A DNA stretch of 35,737 nucleotides from Desulforegula conservatrix Mb1Pa (GTDB lineage: Bacteria; Desulfobacterota; Desulfobacteria; Desulfobacterales; Desulforegulaceae), in assembly GCF_000426225.1 (NCBI RefSeq), contig NZ_AUEY01000040.1, positions 1 to 35,737 on the forward strand, read 5' to 3'. The notes under the pieces are model-generated. The model did not search any database, was not told where the DNA came from, and was given only the letters and a program-made list of their open reading frames with translations. Position numbers and translations under genes: made by a program. This document shows positions 8,017 through 16,468 of the stretch, in pieces (the stretch's first letter is position 1; each line of letters begins with the position of its first letter).

Positions 8017-9873
8017 TTACAGAATCGCCTCAAACCTGCATGCCTTATAACATGAAAGGCATTTCGTGCATTTGTCCCTGTCAATCGAGGCAGCCTGTTT
8101 TTTCTGCCACAATATTGCTTTTGCTGGACATGCTTTGAAGCACAGGCCGCATTTCGTGCACTTTTCTGTATCAACTTTGAATTCCAGAAGACTTGCGCAT
8201 CTTTTTGCAGGGCATTTTTTATCTTTGATGTGTGCCTCATATTCGTGCCTGAAATGCCTCAAGGTCGAAAGAACAGGATTCGGTGCTGTCTGGCCCAGTC
8301 CGCAGAGTGACGTCGATTTTATGAATTCTGACAATTCCTCAAGCTCTGCTATGTCCTCATCTTTCCCTTCGCCTGTCGTGATTCTGTCAAGAATCTCAAG
8401 CAGTCTTGAGCTTCCTTCCCTGCAAGGAGTGCATTTCCCGCAGGATTCATCTTTGATGAAGTCTATGAAGAATCTTGCCATATCCACCATGCAGCTTGTT
8501 TCATCCATGACAATCACGCCGCCGGAACCCATTATGGCTCCAGCCTGGATAATGGCTTCGTAATCCACCGGAGTATCAAGAAATGCTTCGGGAATACATC
8601 CGCCTGACGGGCCTCCAAGCTGGACGGCCTTGAATTTTCGCTTGTTTGGAATGCCTCCGCAAATATCAAAGATAAGACTTCTAAGGCTGATTCCCATTGG
8701 TATTTCCACAAGGCCGACCGTGTTTATGCTTCCTGACATTGCAAAGACTTTTGTTCCCTTGCTCGTTAGAGTCCCCATTGAAGAATATGCCTCTGCGCCT
8801 TCGCGTATTATGCTTGGAACAGTTGAAAGGGTTTCGACATTGTTTATTACGGTCGGTTTTCCAAACAGCCCTTTCTGTGCAGGGTATGGAGGCCTTGGCC
8901 TGGGCATTCCGCGCTTGCCTTCTATTGAAAGCATGAGAGCGGTTTCCTCTCCGCAAACAAAAGCTCCTGCACCTTGGCATATTTCTATGTCAAGTCCCAT
9001 CCCTGTCCCAAAAATATTCCTGCCGAGAAAATTGTATTCCCGCGCCTTGGCCAGAGCTTTTTCCAGCATTTTTATCGCAAGGGGATATTCTGTACGGCAG
9101 TAGATATAGCCGTGGGTCGCTCCGAAAGCCTTTGCTGCTATTATCATTCCTTCAAGTACGGAATGAGGGTCAGATTCCAGAATGCTTCTGTCCATGAATG
9201 CCCCTGGGTCGCCTTCGTCCGCGTTGCAGATTATATATTTAACGTCTGATTTATTGTTAAAGGCTATGTCCCATTTTCTGCCAGTTGGAAATCCGCCACC
9301 GCCCCTTCCCCTGAGTCCTGAGGCAAGGATTTCTTTTATTATCTGTTCGGATTCCATTTCAGTAACAGCCTTGAGAGCCGCAAAATAACCGTCCCTGGCT
9401 ATATATTCATCTATGCTTTCAGGATCAATGACACCCTTGTTCCTCATTGTGAAAAGAACCTGGGATTTAAAGAAATCAAGCTCATCTATTTTTTTCAGGT
9501 CAAACCCCGACATATCTTTGCAAGCAAGGGCATGTGACATTACAGGCGCACCTGCTTTTACATGGTTTTCAAACACCTCGGCCATTTTTTCAGGTGTCAT
9601 TTTCTGATATATGACCGATGCTTCGCCTTTACGCATTATTGTTACATTTGGCTCACTGGCGCAAAGGCCGATGCAGCCTGAAAGGGATATGTCAACAGGA
9701 AGGTCTGAAGCCGCAGAAATATTCTTTGCTGCTTCAAGGATTTTTCTTGCGCCAGCAGCGTATCCGCATGTTCCTGTGTGAATCAGTATGCGTACTTTCG
9801 TTGATCCGGATTCCATATTCATGGTTTCAAGGTTTTTTTTCTTAATCTGATTGAGGATCTGAATGGATGCCAT
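8017..9873 (-). CDS. NuoF/HndC-type NADH-binding diaphorase subunit with extra ferredoxin domains
   Basis: This 618-residue flavoprotein would oxidise or reduce NAD(P)H through FMN and Fe-S clusters. In order it has a thioredoxin-like ferredoxin domain (residues about 25-115; Cys36, Cys67 and Cys71 visible). Then come the NuoF NADH/FMN core with GLRGRGGGGFPTGRKW, the SLBB region with QLGGPSGGCIP, and the N3-type 4Fe-4S ligands CGKCTPC plus SLCGLGQ. Two C-terminal 4Fe-4S ferredoxin motifs (CTKCGLCFKACP, CTKCLSCYKACR) finish it. The layout matches the HndC/HydB subunit of NAD(P)-linked hydrogenases and related complexes. The start at 9873 has AGGGG upstream, overlapping the stop of the NuoE-like gene. 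No HydA/HndD or NuoG partner gene is adjacent, so the electron partner is unknown. Confidence 0.9.
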   Translation of the reverse strand: MASIQILNQIKKKNLETMNMESGSTKVRILIHTGTCGYAAGARKILEAAKNISAASDLPVDISLSGCIGLCASEPNVTIMRKGEASVIYQKMTPEKMAEVFENHVKAGAPVMSHALACKDMSGFDLKKIDELDFFKSQVLFTMRNKGVIDPESIDEYIARDGYFAALKAVTEMESEQIIKEILASGLRGRGGGGFPTGRKWDIAFNNKSDVKYIICNADEGDPGAFMDRSILESDPHSVLEGMIIAAKAFGATHGYIYCRTEYPLAIKMLEKALAKAREYNFLGRNIFGTGMGLDIEICQGAGAFVCGEETALMLSIEGKRGMPRPRPPYPAQKGLFGKPTVINNVETLSTVPSIIREGAEAYSSMGTLTSKGTKVFAMSGSINTVGLVEIPMGISLRSLIFDICGGIPNKRKFKAVQLGGPSGGCIPEAFLDTPVDYEAIIQAGAIMGSGGVIVMDETSCMVDMARFFIDFIKDESCGKCTPCREGSSRLLEILDRITTGEGKDEDIAELEELSEFIKSTSLCGLGQTAPNPVLSTLRHFRHEYEAHIKDKKCPAKRCASLLEFKVDTEKCTKCGLCFKACPAKAILWQKKQAASIDRDKCTKCLSCYKACRFEAIL

Positions 9874-9885
9874 ATTTTTGCGCCC

Positions 9886-10395
9886 CTATTTATATTCAGA
9901 AAGAATGTCGTTTATCTTTTCAGCTGTCATCGCGCCGTGGGTATCATCATTAACCACCATTACAGGGGCAAGGCTGCATGCTCCGAGGCAGCGCACATGC
10001 TCAAGTCCGAATCTGTTATCATCAGATATTCCTGATGGCCCAATCTGGTATTCATTGACTATCCTGTCATTTATTTCTTTTATGCCTTTGACATAGCAGG
10101 CTGTACCCATGCAGAGCCTGATTGTATTCTTTCCTTTAGGAGTAAGTGAAAAGAGAGAATAAAACGATGCGACACCGAAAACATCGCTGAGAGGAAATCT
10201 AAGGAATCTTGAAACATGTATGATTAATTCCTCAGAAAGATAGCCGTTGATTTCCTGACATTCCCTTAATGCTGCAATGATCTGGGATTTTTTGCCCACA
10301 TATTTTTCAAGCACAAGATCGATTCTCACCCAGTCAGGGGTAGCTTCACAGCAGCTTTTTGCCTCGCCTTTATTTACGGATTGCATTGCCACCAT
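9886..10395 (-). CDS. NuoE/HndA-type 2Fe-2S diaphorase subunit
   Basis: This 169-residue thioredoxin-fold [2Fe-2S] protein is the normal partner of NuoF. The N-terminal helical part (IIAALRECQEINGYLSEELI, then VFGVASFYSLF) is typical of the 24-kDa family. The four cluster ligands are visible as CMGTAC (C-x4-C) and CLGAC (C-x3-C). GGAGG sits 7 bases before the ATG at 10395. It is the first gene of an operon with the NuoF-like gene 12 bases downstream. It should pass electrons between the flavin subunit and an unknown third partner. Confidence 0.92.
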   Translation of the reverse strand: MVAMQSVNKGEAKSCCEATPDWVRIDLVLEKYVGKKSQIIAALRECQEINGYLSEELIIHVSRFLRFPLSDVFGVASFYSLFSLTPKGKNTIRLCMGTACYVKGIKEINDRIVNEYQIGPSGISDDNRFGLEHVRCLGACSLAPVMVVNDDTHGAMTAEKINDILSEYK

Positions 10396-10919
10396 ATTAA
10401 GTCCTCCATTTGCTGGTGTTCATTAAGAAAATCGATGAGATTCTGCAGATTGTAAAATGTAATATTATACAGATTTTTTATGATACATGAAACCTATACT
10501 TCACATTGTCATAAATTGAACTCTTCTGTTAGATGAAAGGTCAAAGGCCGCTTTTTGAAAAAAGCTTGGCAAAAACTTTTCGGTTATGGATTCTTTTTCT
10601 TGAAAAACATATGTTCTCAACTCGTAATATAAAAACCATAGAAGTTTTGGGAAAGGTCTGGAAAATCCTTTTTCAAAAGGGTTTTCCAGTAATAGTGCAA
10701 CAGCAGGCTTGCCATTCAAACGGCCTGAGTCATTTCAAATGTTCAAGCTGTGACATTGATGAGTATATCTTTGATGATGCTGAAAAAACAAATGACGCTT
10801 TTCTCAATACACCAAACATGGTAATTCATAAAATCTTTCTCGTATATGCCCATAACTTATGGCCTGATTGAATCAGGCTTGCGTGTCTTAAAATCCCTCT
10901 TTTTAATAAAAGGACTCTT
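10396..10919. other. Intergenic region between divergent diaphorase operon and nucleoside phosphorylase gene
   Basis: The two neighbouring genes diverge, so promoters for both must lie here. The middle part (about 10551-10690) is repeat-like: a CTTTTTGAAAAAAGCTT hairpin and, further on, GGAAAATCC pairing with GGGTTTTCC. An open frame across 10533-10871 looks like translated repeat, not protein. No -35/-10 pair was assigned with confidence. Confidence 0.5.
10551..10687. repeat. Second dispersed repeat family, copy 1 (two modules)
   Basis: The first module, 10551-10580 (core AAAAAAGCTTGGCAAAAAC), recurs at 13102-13134 with GCTTCGCAAAAAAC. The second module, 10631-10687, has GTTTTGGGAAAGGTCTGG and then a hairpin of GGAAAATCC and GGGTTTTCC; it recurs degenerately at 35343-35397. 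The modules are unrelated to the 131-bp MITE-like family. Their function is unknown; the hairpins could act as terminators or be remnants of another element. Confidence 0.5.
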
Positions 10920-11747
10920 ATGGAAGAATATGTAAAAAAGGTTAAAGAAACCGCTGCTTTCATAAAAAAGAATATTTCCGAAATGCCCGTGACTGGTCTG
11001 CTTACTGGAACTGGTCTTGGAGACAGCGTTGCTGGCATAAATGTCTTACATGCCTTTGATTACAAGGATATTCCCAATTTTCCGGTGTCCACGGTGGAAA
11101 GCCATAAGGGCAAACTTATTTTCGGAGATATTTCAGGACACAGGATCGTGGCAATGCAGGGAAGATTCCATATGTATGAAGGATATTCTCCGCTTGAGGT
11201 TACTTTTCCCATAAGGGTCATGCAGGAACTGGGCGTGCAGAATCTGATAGTCACAAATGCTGCCGGCGGTTTAAATCTGTCATTTTCACCCGGGGACATA
11301 ATGTTGATAAGGGATCACATAAACATGTCAGGTGAAAACCCTCTCATCGGCCCGAATGTGGACTCATGGGGTGTGAGATTCCCGGATATGTCGGCTGTCT
11401 ATGATCTGGGATTGGCCGCGATTGCCCTTGATGCCGCAATAAAGCATGATCTGGATATGTTTCAGGGCGTTTATGTTGGACTCAAGGGTCCATCCCTTGA
11501 AACCCCTGCTGAAACGAGATTCATAAGGATGATTGGCGCGGATGCGGTTGGTTTTTCCACAATCCCCGAAATCATTGTCGCCGTTCATGCAGGAATGAAG
11601 GTGCTTGGTCTTTCGACAATAACAAATGTGAATGATCCTGATCATCAGGAAAAAGCCACTGTTGAGGAAATTATTGACGTGGCTGTCAAGGCTGCTCCAA
11701 AAGTTGCATTGATAATAAAACATGTTCTGGAGACACTTGAGCTATGA
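10920..11747 (+). CDS. Purine nucleoside phosphorylase (trimeric type)
   Basis: This 275-residue enzyme should cleave inosine/guanosine-type nucleosides with phosphate to give base plus ribose 1-phosphate. Family marks include LTGTGLGDS (phosphate loop, about residues 28-36), SHKGKLIFG, QGRFHMYEGYS and TNAAGGLN. Later marks are GPSLETPAETR, which carries the purine-contacting Glu, GADAVGFSTIPE and the late STITN. The canonical Met of the ribose site in GMSTVPE is Phe here. The ATG is preceded by AAAAGGACTCTT. Its stop overlaps the start of the following MTA/SAH deaminase gene. This suggests a coupled route: deamination of MTA, SAH or adenosine, then phosphorolysis of the product. Whether methylthioinosine is a substrate cannot be read from sequence. 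Confidence 0.88.
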   Translation: MEEYVKKVKETAAFIKKNISEMPVTGLLTGTGLGDSVAGINVLHAFDYKDIPNFPVSTVESHKGKLIFGDISGHRIVAMQGRFHMYEGYSPLEVTFPIRVMQELGVQNLIVTNAAGGLNLSFSPGDIMLIRDHINMSGENPLIGPNVDSWGVRFPDMSAVYDLGLAAIALDAAIKHDLDMFQGVYVGLKGPSLETPAETRFIRMIGADAVGFSTIPEIIVAVHAGMKVLGLSTITNVNDPDHQEKATVEEIIDVAVKAAPKVALIIKHVLETLEL

Positions 11748-13078
11748 CCCAAACAATGAACCAGGCCATAAAGAAACATGCAGACCTTATAATTAAAAAT
11801 GGAACAGTCCTTGTAATGGACAATGCCGAAACCCTTATCAAAAATGGTTTTGTGGCTGTATGCGGTGACTCAATTGCAGAAGTGGCATCTTCAGAAAAAT
11901 TAGGCGAGTGGGAAGCCTTAAAAACCATTGACGCAAAGGGCGGAATAATCATGCCCGGATTCGTCAATACCCACACCCACGCAGCCATGACCTGTTTTCG
12001 CGGCCTTGCCGATGATCTGCCCCTCATGGCCTGGCTGAATGACCATATCTTCCCTGCCGAGGCAAAGCTTGATCACGATATGGTTTATAAGGGATCTATG
12101 CTTGCCTGTGTTGAGATGATCATGTCAGGTACTACAACTTTCTGTGACATGTATCTCTTTGAAGATGCTGTTGCTGAAGCCGCAGCTGCCTCAGGCATGC
12201 GTGCGGTTGTAGGCGAGGTTCTATATAATTTCCCTTCTCCATGCTATGGCCCGCTCGAAAAAGGATTCGAATATACAGAAAATCTGATTTTGAAATGGAA
12301 AAGCAATCCGCTGATAACAATTGCGGTGGAGCCTCATTCGCCTTATCTCTGCTCACCTGATCTTCTTAAAACAGCTTTTACCCTGGCAAAAAAGCACGAT
12401 GCTCCGCTTGTTATCCATCTTTCTGAAACTCTGCACGAGGTCGATCAGATAAGATCAGAACGCGGAAAAACTCCGGTAGAGTATCTTGCAGAACACGGCT
12501 TTCTCGATAAAAATCTTGTGGCTGCACACTGTGTTTATCTTAGTCAGAACGATATGGATCTTTTAAGAAGCTTTGACGTAAAGGTTGCGCATAATCCTGT
12601 GAGCAATATGAAGCTCGCATCCGGCATAGCGCCTGTTCCATCCATGATTGCCCACGGAATAACTGTTGGCCTTGGGACAGACGGATGCGCCAGCAATAAC
12701 AATCTGGATATGTTCAGGGAAATGGACATGTGCGCCAAGCTTCATAAAGTCTCGACCCTTGATCCAACTGTTATGAATGCCCATCAAACCCTCAGGATGG
12801 CGACCGCAGACGGAGCAAAAGTTCTTGGGCTTGATTCAATTACAGGAACGCTGGAAAAAGGCAAAAAAGCCGACATTATTGTGATTGACACTGACGCGCC
12901 TCATCTTTGCCCAATTTATAATCCATATTCCCATCTTGTTTATTCCGCATGCGGTAGCGATGTTTCCTGCACAGTAATTAACGGGAAAGTGCTCATGGAA
13001 GACAGGCTGCTTGTATCTCTGGATGTAAGGAAAATAATGGATGATGTTAGGAAAATTGCGGAAAAGATCAGAAAATAA
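11744..13078 (+). CDS. mtaD: 5-methylthioadenosine/S-adenosylhomocysteine deaminase, paralog 1
   Basis: This 444-residue cytosolic amidohydrolase converts MTA, SAH and often adenosine to the inosyl forms. The metal-site motifs are complete: VNTHTHAAMTCFRG (HxH), PHSPYLCS, VIHLSETLHEV, AAHCV and GTDGCASNNNLD. The length fits MtaD. Its ATG overlaps the stop of the phosphorylase gene as ATGA (11744-11747), a strong sign of translational coupling. A second homolog follows 172 bases later; the two align throughout with similar motifs. The product would be the natural substrate class of the upstream phosphorylase. Confidence 0.9.
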   Translation: MTQTMNQAIKKHADLIIKNGTVLVMDNAETLIKNGFVAVCGDSIAEVASSEKLGEWEALKTIDAKGGIIMPGFVNTHTHAAMTCFRGLADDLPLMAWLNDHIFPAEAKLDHDMVYKGSMLACVEMIMSGTTTFCDMYLFEDAVAEAAAASGMRAVVGEVLYNFPSPCYGPLEKGFEYTENLILKWKSNPLITIAVEPHSPYLCSPDLLKTAFTLAKKHDAPLVIHLSETLHEVDQIRSERGKTPVEYLAEHGFLDKNLVAAHCVYLSQNDMDLLRSFDVKVAHNPVSNMKLASGIAPVPSMIAHGITVGLGTDGCASNNNLDMFREMDMCAKLHKVSTLDPTVMNAHQTLRMATADGAKVLGLDSITGTLEKGKKADIIVIDTDAPHLCPIYNPYSHLVYSACGSDVSCTVINGKVLMEDRLLVSLDVRKIMDDVRKIAEKIRK

Positions 13079-13101
13079 GACTCATGGGTCTTCTCAGGTC
13101 T

Positions 13102-13134
13102 CTTTTTTGTAAAAAAGCTTCGCAAAAAACTTTC
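13102..13134. repeat. Second dispersed repeat family, first-module copy
   Basis: CTTTTTTGTAAAAAAGCTTCGCAAAAAAC matches the module at 10551-10580 closely. CTTTTTTGTAAAAAAG forms a hairpin. It lies 23 bases after the first deaminase gene and could act as a terminator between the two paralogs. Confidence 0.5.
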
Positions 13135-13250
13135 AGGATTTTAATTTTAGTCTGTGTCGGTTTAGAGAGTTCTTTGCTCGTAACCCAACATTGATTAGAA
13201 GGCTTGCGCACCAAGCCCTCAGCAGACCAGACATATTTTTCGGAAATTTT

Positions 13251-14549
13251 ATGAAAACTTTATTGATCCGTAACTGCACTGCAATCACTGTAAATAGTAA
13301 TTTTGACATAATAGAAAACGCTGAAATAAGAATTTCTGACGGTCGTATTGTATCAGTGGCAAAATGTACAAATATGCCCGGGATTGATGACTCTGAAGAA
13401 ATAATCGACGCAGAGGGCGGAATCGTAATGCCCGGCCTTGTCAATACCCATACACATCTGCCCATGACTCTTTTCAGAGGGCTGGCCGATGACATGCCCC
13501 TAATGACCTGGCTTAATGATTATATATTTCCGGCAGAAGCAGAATATATAAATGCGGAATCAGCCAGAGCTGGCGCGCTTCTTGGGTGCGCGGAAATGCT
13601 TCTTTCAGGCACTACTTCCTGCTGCGACGGATATTTCCATGAAGACAGCGTTGCAATGGCCATGTTCGAATCAGGAATCAGGGGAATAGCAGCTCATGGG
13701 ATTATCGATTTTCCTGCGCCGGGAGTTCCTGATCCTTCTAAAAACGTCGAGGCAGCTTCAATTTTCGCAAAAAAATGGCTTGGAGTTAATGGCCTCATAA
13801 AACCAGCGTTTTTCTGTCATTCTCCCTACACATGCTCGGCCGAAACCATAATAAACGCAAAAAAAGAAGCCGATCATCTTGGTCTTAAGTTTTTCATCCA
13901 TGTTTCAGAAACCAAGGGTGAAGTAGATTCAATGAAGGCCGAAAAAGGAATGAGTCCGGTTCAGTACCTTGATTCCCTTGGTGTTCTTGGCGAAAATACA
14001 ATTGCGGTGCACTGCGTGTGGGTTGACGATATCGATATGGAGATTCTTGCATCAAAAAAGGTCTTTGTTTCCCACGCACCCGAAAGCAATATGAAGCTTG
14101 GGTCTGGCATTGCGCATATTTATTCTATGATTGAAAATGGAATCCGTGTAGGGCTTGGAACAGACGGTTGCGCCAGCAATAATGATTTGGATTTATTGAG
14201 TGAGATGGACACAGCTGCAAAGCTCCAGAAGGTTTTTTTGCATGATCCGGCAGTAATGAATGCGGAAACCGTAATCAGAATGGCAACTATTAGAGGCGCG
14301 GAACTCATGGGGCTTGATCATGTGATTGGCTCAATAGAACCAGGCAAGGCCGCAGATCTGATAATAATAGACACAAAAAAGCCCCATATGCGCCCGATGT
14401 TTCATCATGCGTCCCAGGTGGTTTATGCTGCCAAAGGCTCTGATGTCCGCCATGTGTTTGTTGATGGAAAACATATTGTAAAGGATTTTCAGCTATTGAG
14501 TCTTGATATACATGTTATTTCCGAAGCGGTGGAGCAGTCAGTCAGGTGA
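13251..14549 (+). CDS. 5-methylthioadenosine/S-adenosylhomocysteine deaminase, paralog 2
   Basis: This 432-residue amidohydrolase is a paralog of the preceding gene. The same motifs are present: VNTHTHLPMTLFRG, CHSPYTCS, FIHVSETKGEV, AVHCVW and GTDGCASNNDLD. The start is set at 13251 (MKTLLIRNCTAI), where the family's opening begins; 20 more upstream codons are open but unlike the family. The ribosome binding site (GGAAA) is weak. Differences around the substrate pocket (CHSPY instead of EPHSPY, APESN instead of NPVSN) suggest a shifted substrate, such as SAH versus MTA versus another aminopurine nucleoside. It probably arose by tandem duplication. Confidence 0.88.
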   Translation: MKTLLIRNCTAITVNSNFDIIENAEIRISDGRIVSVAKCTNMPGIDDSEEIIDAEGGIVMPGLVNTHTHLPMTLFRGLADDMPLMTWLNDYIFPAEAEYINAESARAGALLGCAEMLLSGTTSCCDGYFHEDSVAMAMFESGIRGIAAHGIIDFPAPGVPDPSKNVEAASIFAKKWLGVNGLIKPAFFCHSPYTCSAETIINAKKEADHLGLKFFIHVSETKGEVDSMKAEKGMSPVQYLDSLGVLGENTIAVHCVWVDDIDMEILASKKVFVSHAPESNMKLGSGIAHIYSMIENGIRVGLGTDGCASNNDLDLLSEMDTAAKLQKVFLHDPAVMNAETVIRMATIRGAELMGLDHVIGSIEPGKAADLIIIDTKKPHMRPMFHHASQVVYAAKGSDVRHVFVDGKHIVKDFQLLSLDIHVISEAVEQSVR

Positions 14550-14664
14550 TTGAAGAAAGAATAAAGTCTTTTTGCCAGAGTTTAATACGGCAGCAGCATC
14601 TGCATTGTGCCTGAACCCTCTAAAGAAAAAAGTTCTAATAATAGCGCCTGAAAAGGACTTCAAT

Positions 14665-15180
14665 ATGTATAAATTTGTATTAATCATTCTTTTTTTCATT
14701 TGTTTTATATGTGAAGAACCAGGCTGGGCCGAGGCAAAAAAATCACTTCCTGCCTTGCTGGACTCTTTGAAGGTCGAGGCCGTTACCCATTGGGGTGATC
14801 GATTATGCATAGCCCGTAGACTTGATTGTGGTTACGAATTAGAAGTTTACCGGAAAAATACCTCAAAGAAACTTGTTAGAATATATTCAATAATGCTCGA
14901 TGGTATCTATCATCTTGATGGAACGATCTCTGAAGATTTTTTGGTCGTATATGGATCTTCGGCCGTTGCCACTCAGATGAGCCTCTTGCGTTGGGATGAG
15001 AAAAAAAAGAGGGTATTGAAATTTGATGACAGTCGATTCAATGGAGATTCCCGTTTGCATCCCGAAATCTTTAGGCAACCGAAGGGGTTTCAGTTACTGA
15101 CTTATGGGAATATCAATGATATGGGTAATGAGCCTGATTTATCGAAATGGTATGCCAATATGATTAGAGGCTATTTCTAA
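14665..15180 (+). CDS. Exported hypothetical protein
   Basis: This 171-residue protein starts at an ATG with AAAGGA 7 bases upstream. An open upstream extension to 14572 lacks a comparable site. A clear signal peptide (MYKFVLIILFFICFI, cleavage likely near GWAEA) indicates export to the periplasm or outer membrane. The mature part alternates beta-type strands (YELEVYRKN, LVRIYSIMLDGIYHLDG, DFLVVYGSSAV) and ends DLSKWYANMIRGYF. No family is recognised. It is 115 bases after the second deaminase gene on the same strand, but no functional link is evident. Confidence 0.65.
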   Translation: MYKFVLIILFFICFICEEPGWAEAKKSLPALLDSLKVEAVTHWGDRLCIARRLDCGYELEVYRKNTSKKLVRIYSIMLDGIYHLDGTISEDFLVVYGSSAVATQMSLLRWDEKKKRVLKFDDSRFNGDSRLHPEIFRQPKGFQLLTYGNINDMGNEPDLSKWYANMIRGYF

Positions 15181-15298
15181 AAAGATTTATCCCTAAAGTT
15201 TTTGGGGGATAGGCGGACAACATCCTACTTATTTTTGTGACTTTTTTCAAAAAGCGACCCTCCGGCACACAGTTTCCTTTTTGCGAGACCTTGATCTT

Positions 15299-16453
15299 TT
15301 ATTCCGCAGTCTTTCCCTTAATTGCATATCCGAAAATATATGTACACACTGGAACTCCGAGAATAAGTCCCCAAAGGTTGAAAAGCTTCCCTCCGATTGT
15401 CAGGATTATGAGGACAATCACAGGATTGATGCGCATATATGTTCCGTATATTCTGGGGTTAAGAATATATCCTTCAATAAGATGAATTACCGTTACCATC
15501 ACAATTGAAAGAAGCATTGTTTGAAGGCCGGATGTCTGTAAGGAGATCAGACAAATGGGAATGGAGCTGACGAATACCCCCGCAACAGGAATAAAGCTGC
15601 AGAAAAAGACTATGACTGAAAGAAAGGCTACGCTTTGACCGAGTCCAAGGATCGATATCCCTATGGCTGTAAGAAAACTGTTCATGATGGCAATTATGAG
15701 CTGGGCCTCAAGGGATCTGCCGAGAACATTGGCAAAATCCCTTATGTTTTCTGATACTTCAAGATAAATAAAGCTGAGTTTTGTTTTTTTTAGCTCAGCT
15801 ACATTTTCCCGCAGATTAGGCATATCAAGGACAATAAGAAACGAAAACAGCAAAGACAGCAAAAAGGCTGAGCTAGCAGACGCTATTCTGCCGCTTATGC
15901 CGCCTAATCTTTCCAGCACCTGGTTCATGTTTTTAAGGCCCGGGGCTTCTTCTCCAAGGCCAGCAAGGTGCTGGAGAAGAGCCATTGTAGGTGATTTCGC
16001 AACCGGAGCCTTTGCTGTCAACTCTGTAACTTCATCAGTTTTCAGCTGGGGGATTATTTCTTTGACTATGGGATATTTCGCCCCAAATATAAAAAGCTCC
16101 TGATCCATTCTTGCTACGTACTCGGTGAACTTTGACACAAATATTTCAGTTTGCTGCTTGACTTTTGGCACAAGAAAAATGCCCGCAGCTGTCAGAATTC
16201 CAAGTATGAGTGAAGCCATTATAAGAACTCTCAATGTCCTGTTTCTGACGAATCGTTCGAGTCTCTTTACGCCCCTAGTCTGAATGTATGCAAAGACGAA
16301 TGTGAAAAAAACAAGTAGAAAAAAAGATCTCAGGATATAAAGTGCCGCAAAAAGAGTACCCCATGCGAGCACTTTGTTAAAGATCGGCATAACATTGCTC
16401 TTATTCCAGATGCTTCCATCATTCTCTTTCTTTTCAGATTGTTGCATAGACAT
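15299..16453 (-). CDS. AI-2E family (PerM/UPF0118) membrane transporter
   Basis: This 384-residue polytopic membrane protein has two N-terminal membrane segments (LAWGTLFAALYILRSFFLLV and the next) and a soluble central part. Its C-terminal membrane bundle carries the family signature (LGLGQSVAFLSVIVFFCSFIPVAG, then GYILNPRIYGTYMRINPV). Family members include TqsA (autoinducer-2 export) and Na+/H+ antiporters, so the substrate is open. AGGA lies 9 bases before the ATG at 16453. It ends a three-gene minus-strand run: RdgC-like, unknown, AI-2E, with gaps of 14-15 bases. Confidence 0.88.
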   Translation of the reverse strand: MSMQQSEKKENDGSIWNKSNVMPIFNKVLAWGTLFAALYILRSFFLLVFFTFVFAYIQTRGVKRLERFVRNRTLRVLIMASLILGILTAAGIFLVPKVKQQTEIFVSKFTEYVARMDQELFIFGAKYPIVKEIIPQLKTDEVTELTAKAPVAKSPTMALLQHLAGLGEEAPGLKNMNQVLERLGGISGRIASASSAFLLSLLFSFLIVLDMPNLRENVAELKKTKLSFIYLEVSENIRDFANVLGRSLEAQLIIAIMNSFLTAIGISILGLGQSVAFLSVIVFFCSFIPVAGVFVSSIPICLISLQTSGLQTMLLSIVMVTVIHLIEGYILNPRIYGTYMRINPVIVLIILTIGGKLFNLWGLILGVPVCTYIFGYAIKGKTAE

Positions 16454-16468
16454 TCAAGTATTCCTGAC

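Noticed and set aside
7986-8240. N-terminal extension of the small exported protein
   Set aside because: It overlaps the NuoF-like gene in another frame and would bury the signal peptide; a GTG start at 7985 fits better.
8066-9103. Plus-strand open frames of 165 and 157 codons
   Set aside because: Antisense to the NuoF-like gene; shadows of its codon pattern.
10533-10871. Open frame of 112 codons between the diaphorase and phosphorylase genes
   Set aside because: The first half is translated repeat modules found elsewhere in the window; no ribosome binding site and no recognisable family.
13191-13250. Upstream extension of the second MTA/SAH deaminase
   Set aside because: The residues are unlike the family; the family's normal start is MKTLLIRN at 13251.
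15185-15213. Hairpin TATCCC...GGGATA after the exported hypothetical gene
   Set aside because: Short stem with no T-run after it; terminator function not supported.
15250-15296. Fragment resembling the right end of the 131-bp repeat (TTTTTGCGAGACCTTG)
   Set aside because: Only the terminal 15 or so bases match and the rest of the element is absent, so a chance match cannot be excluded.
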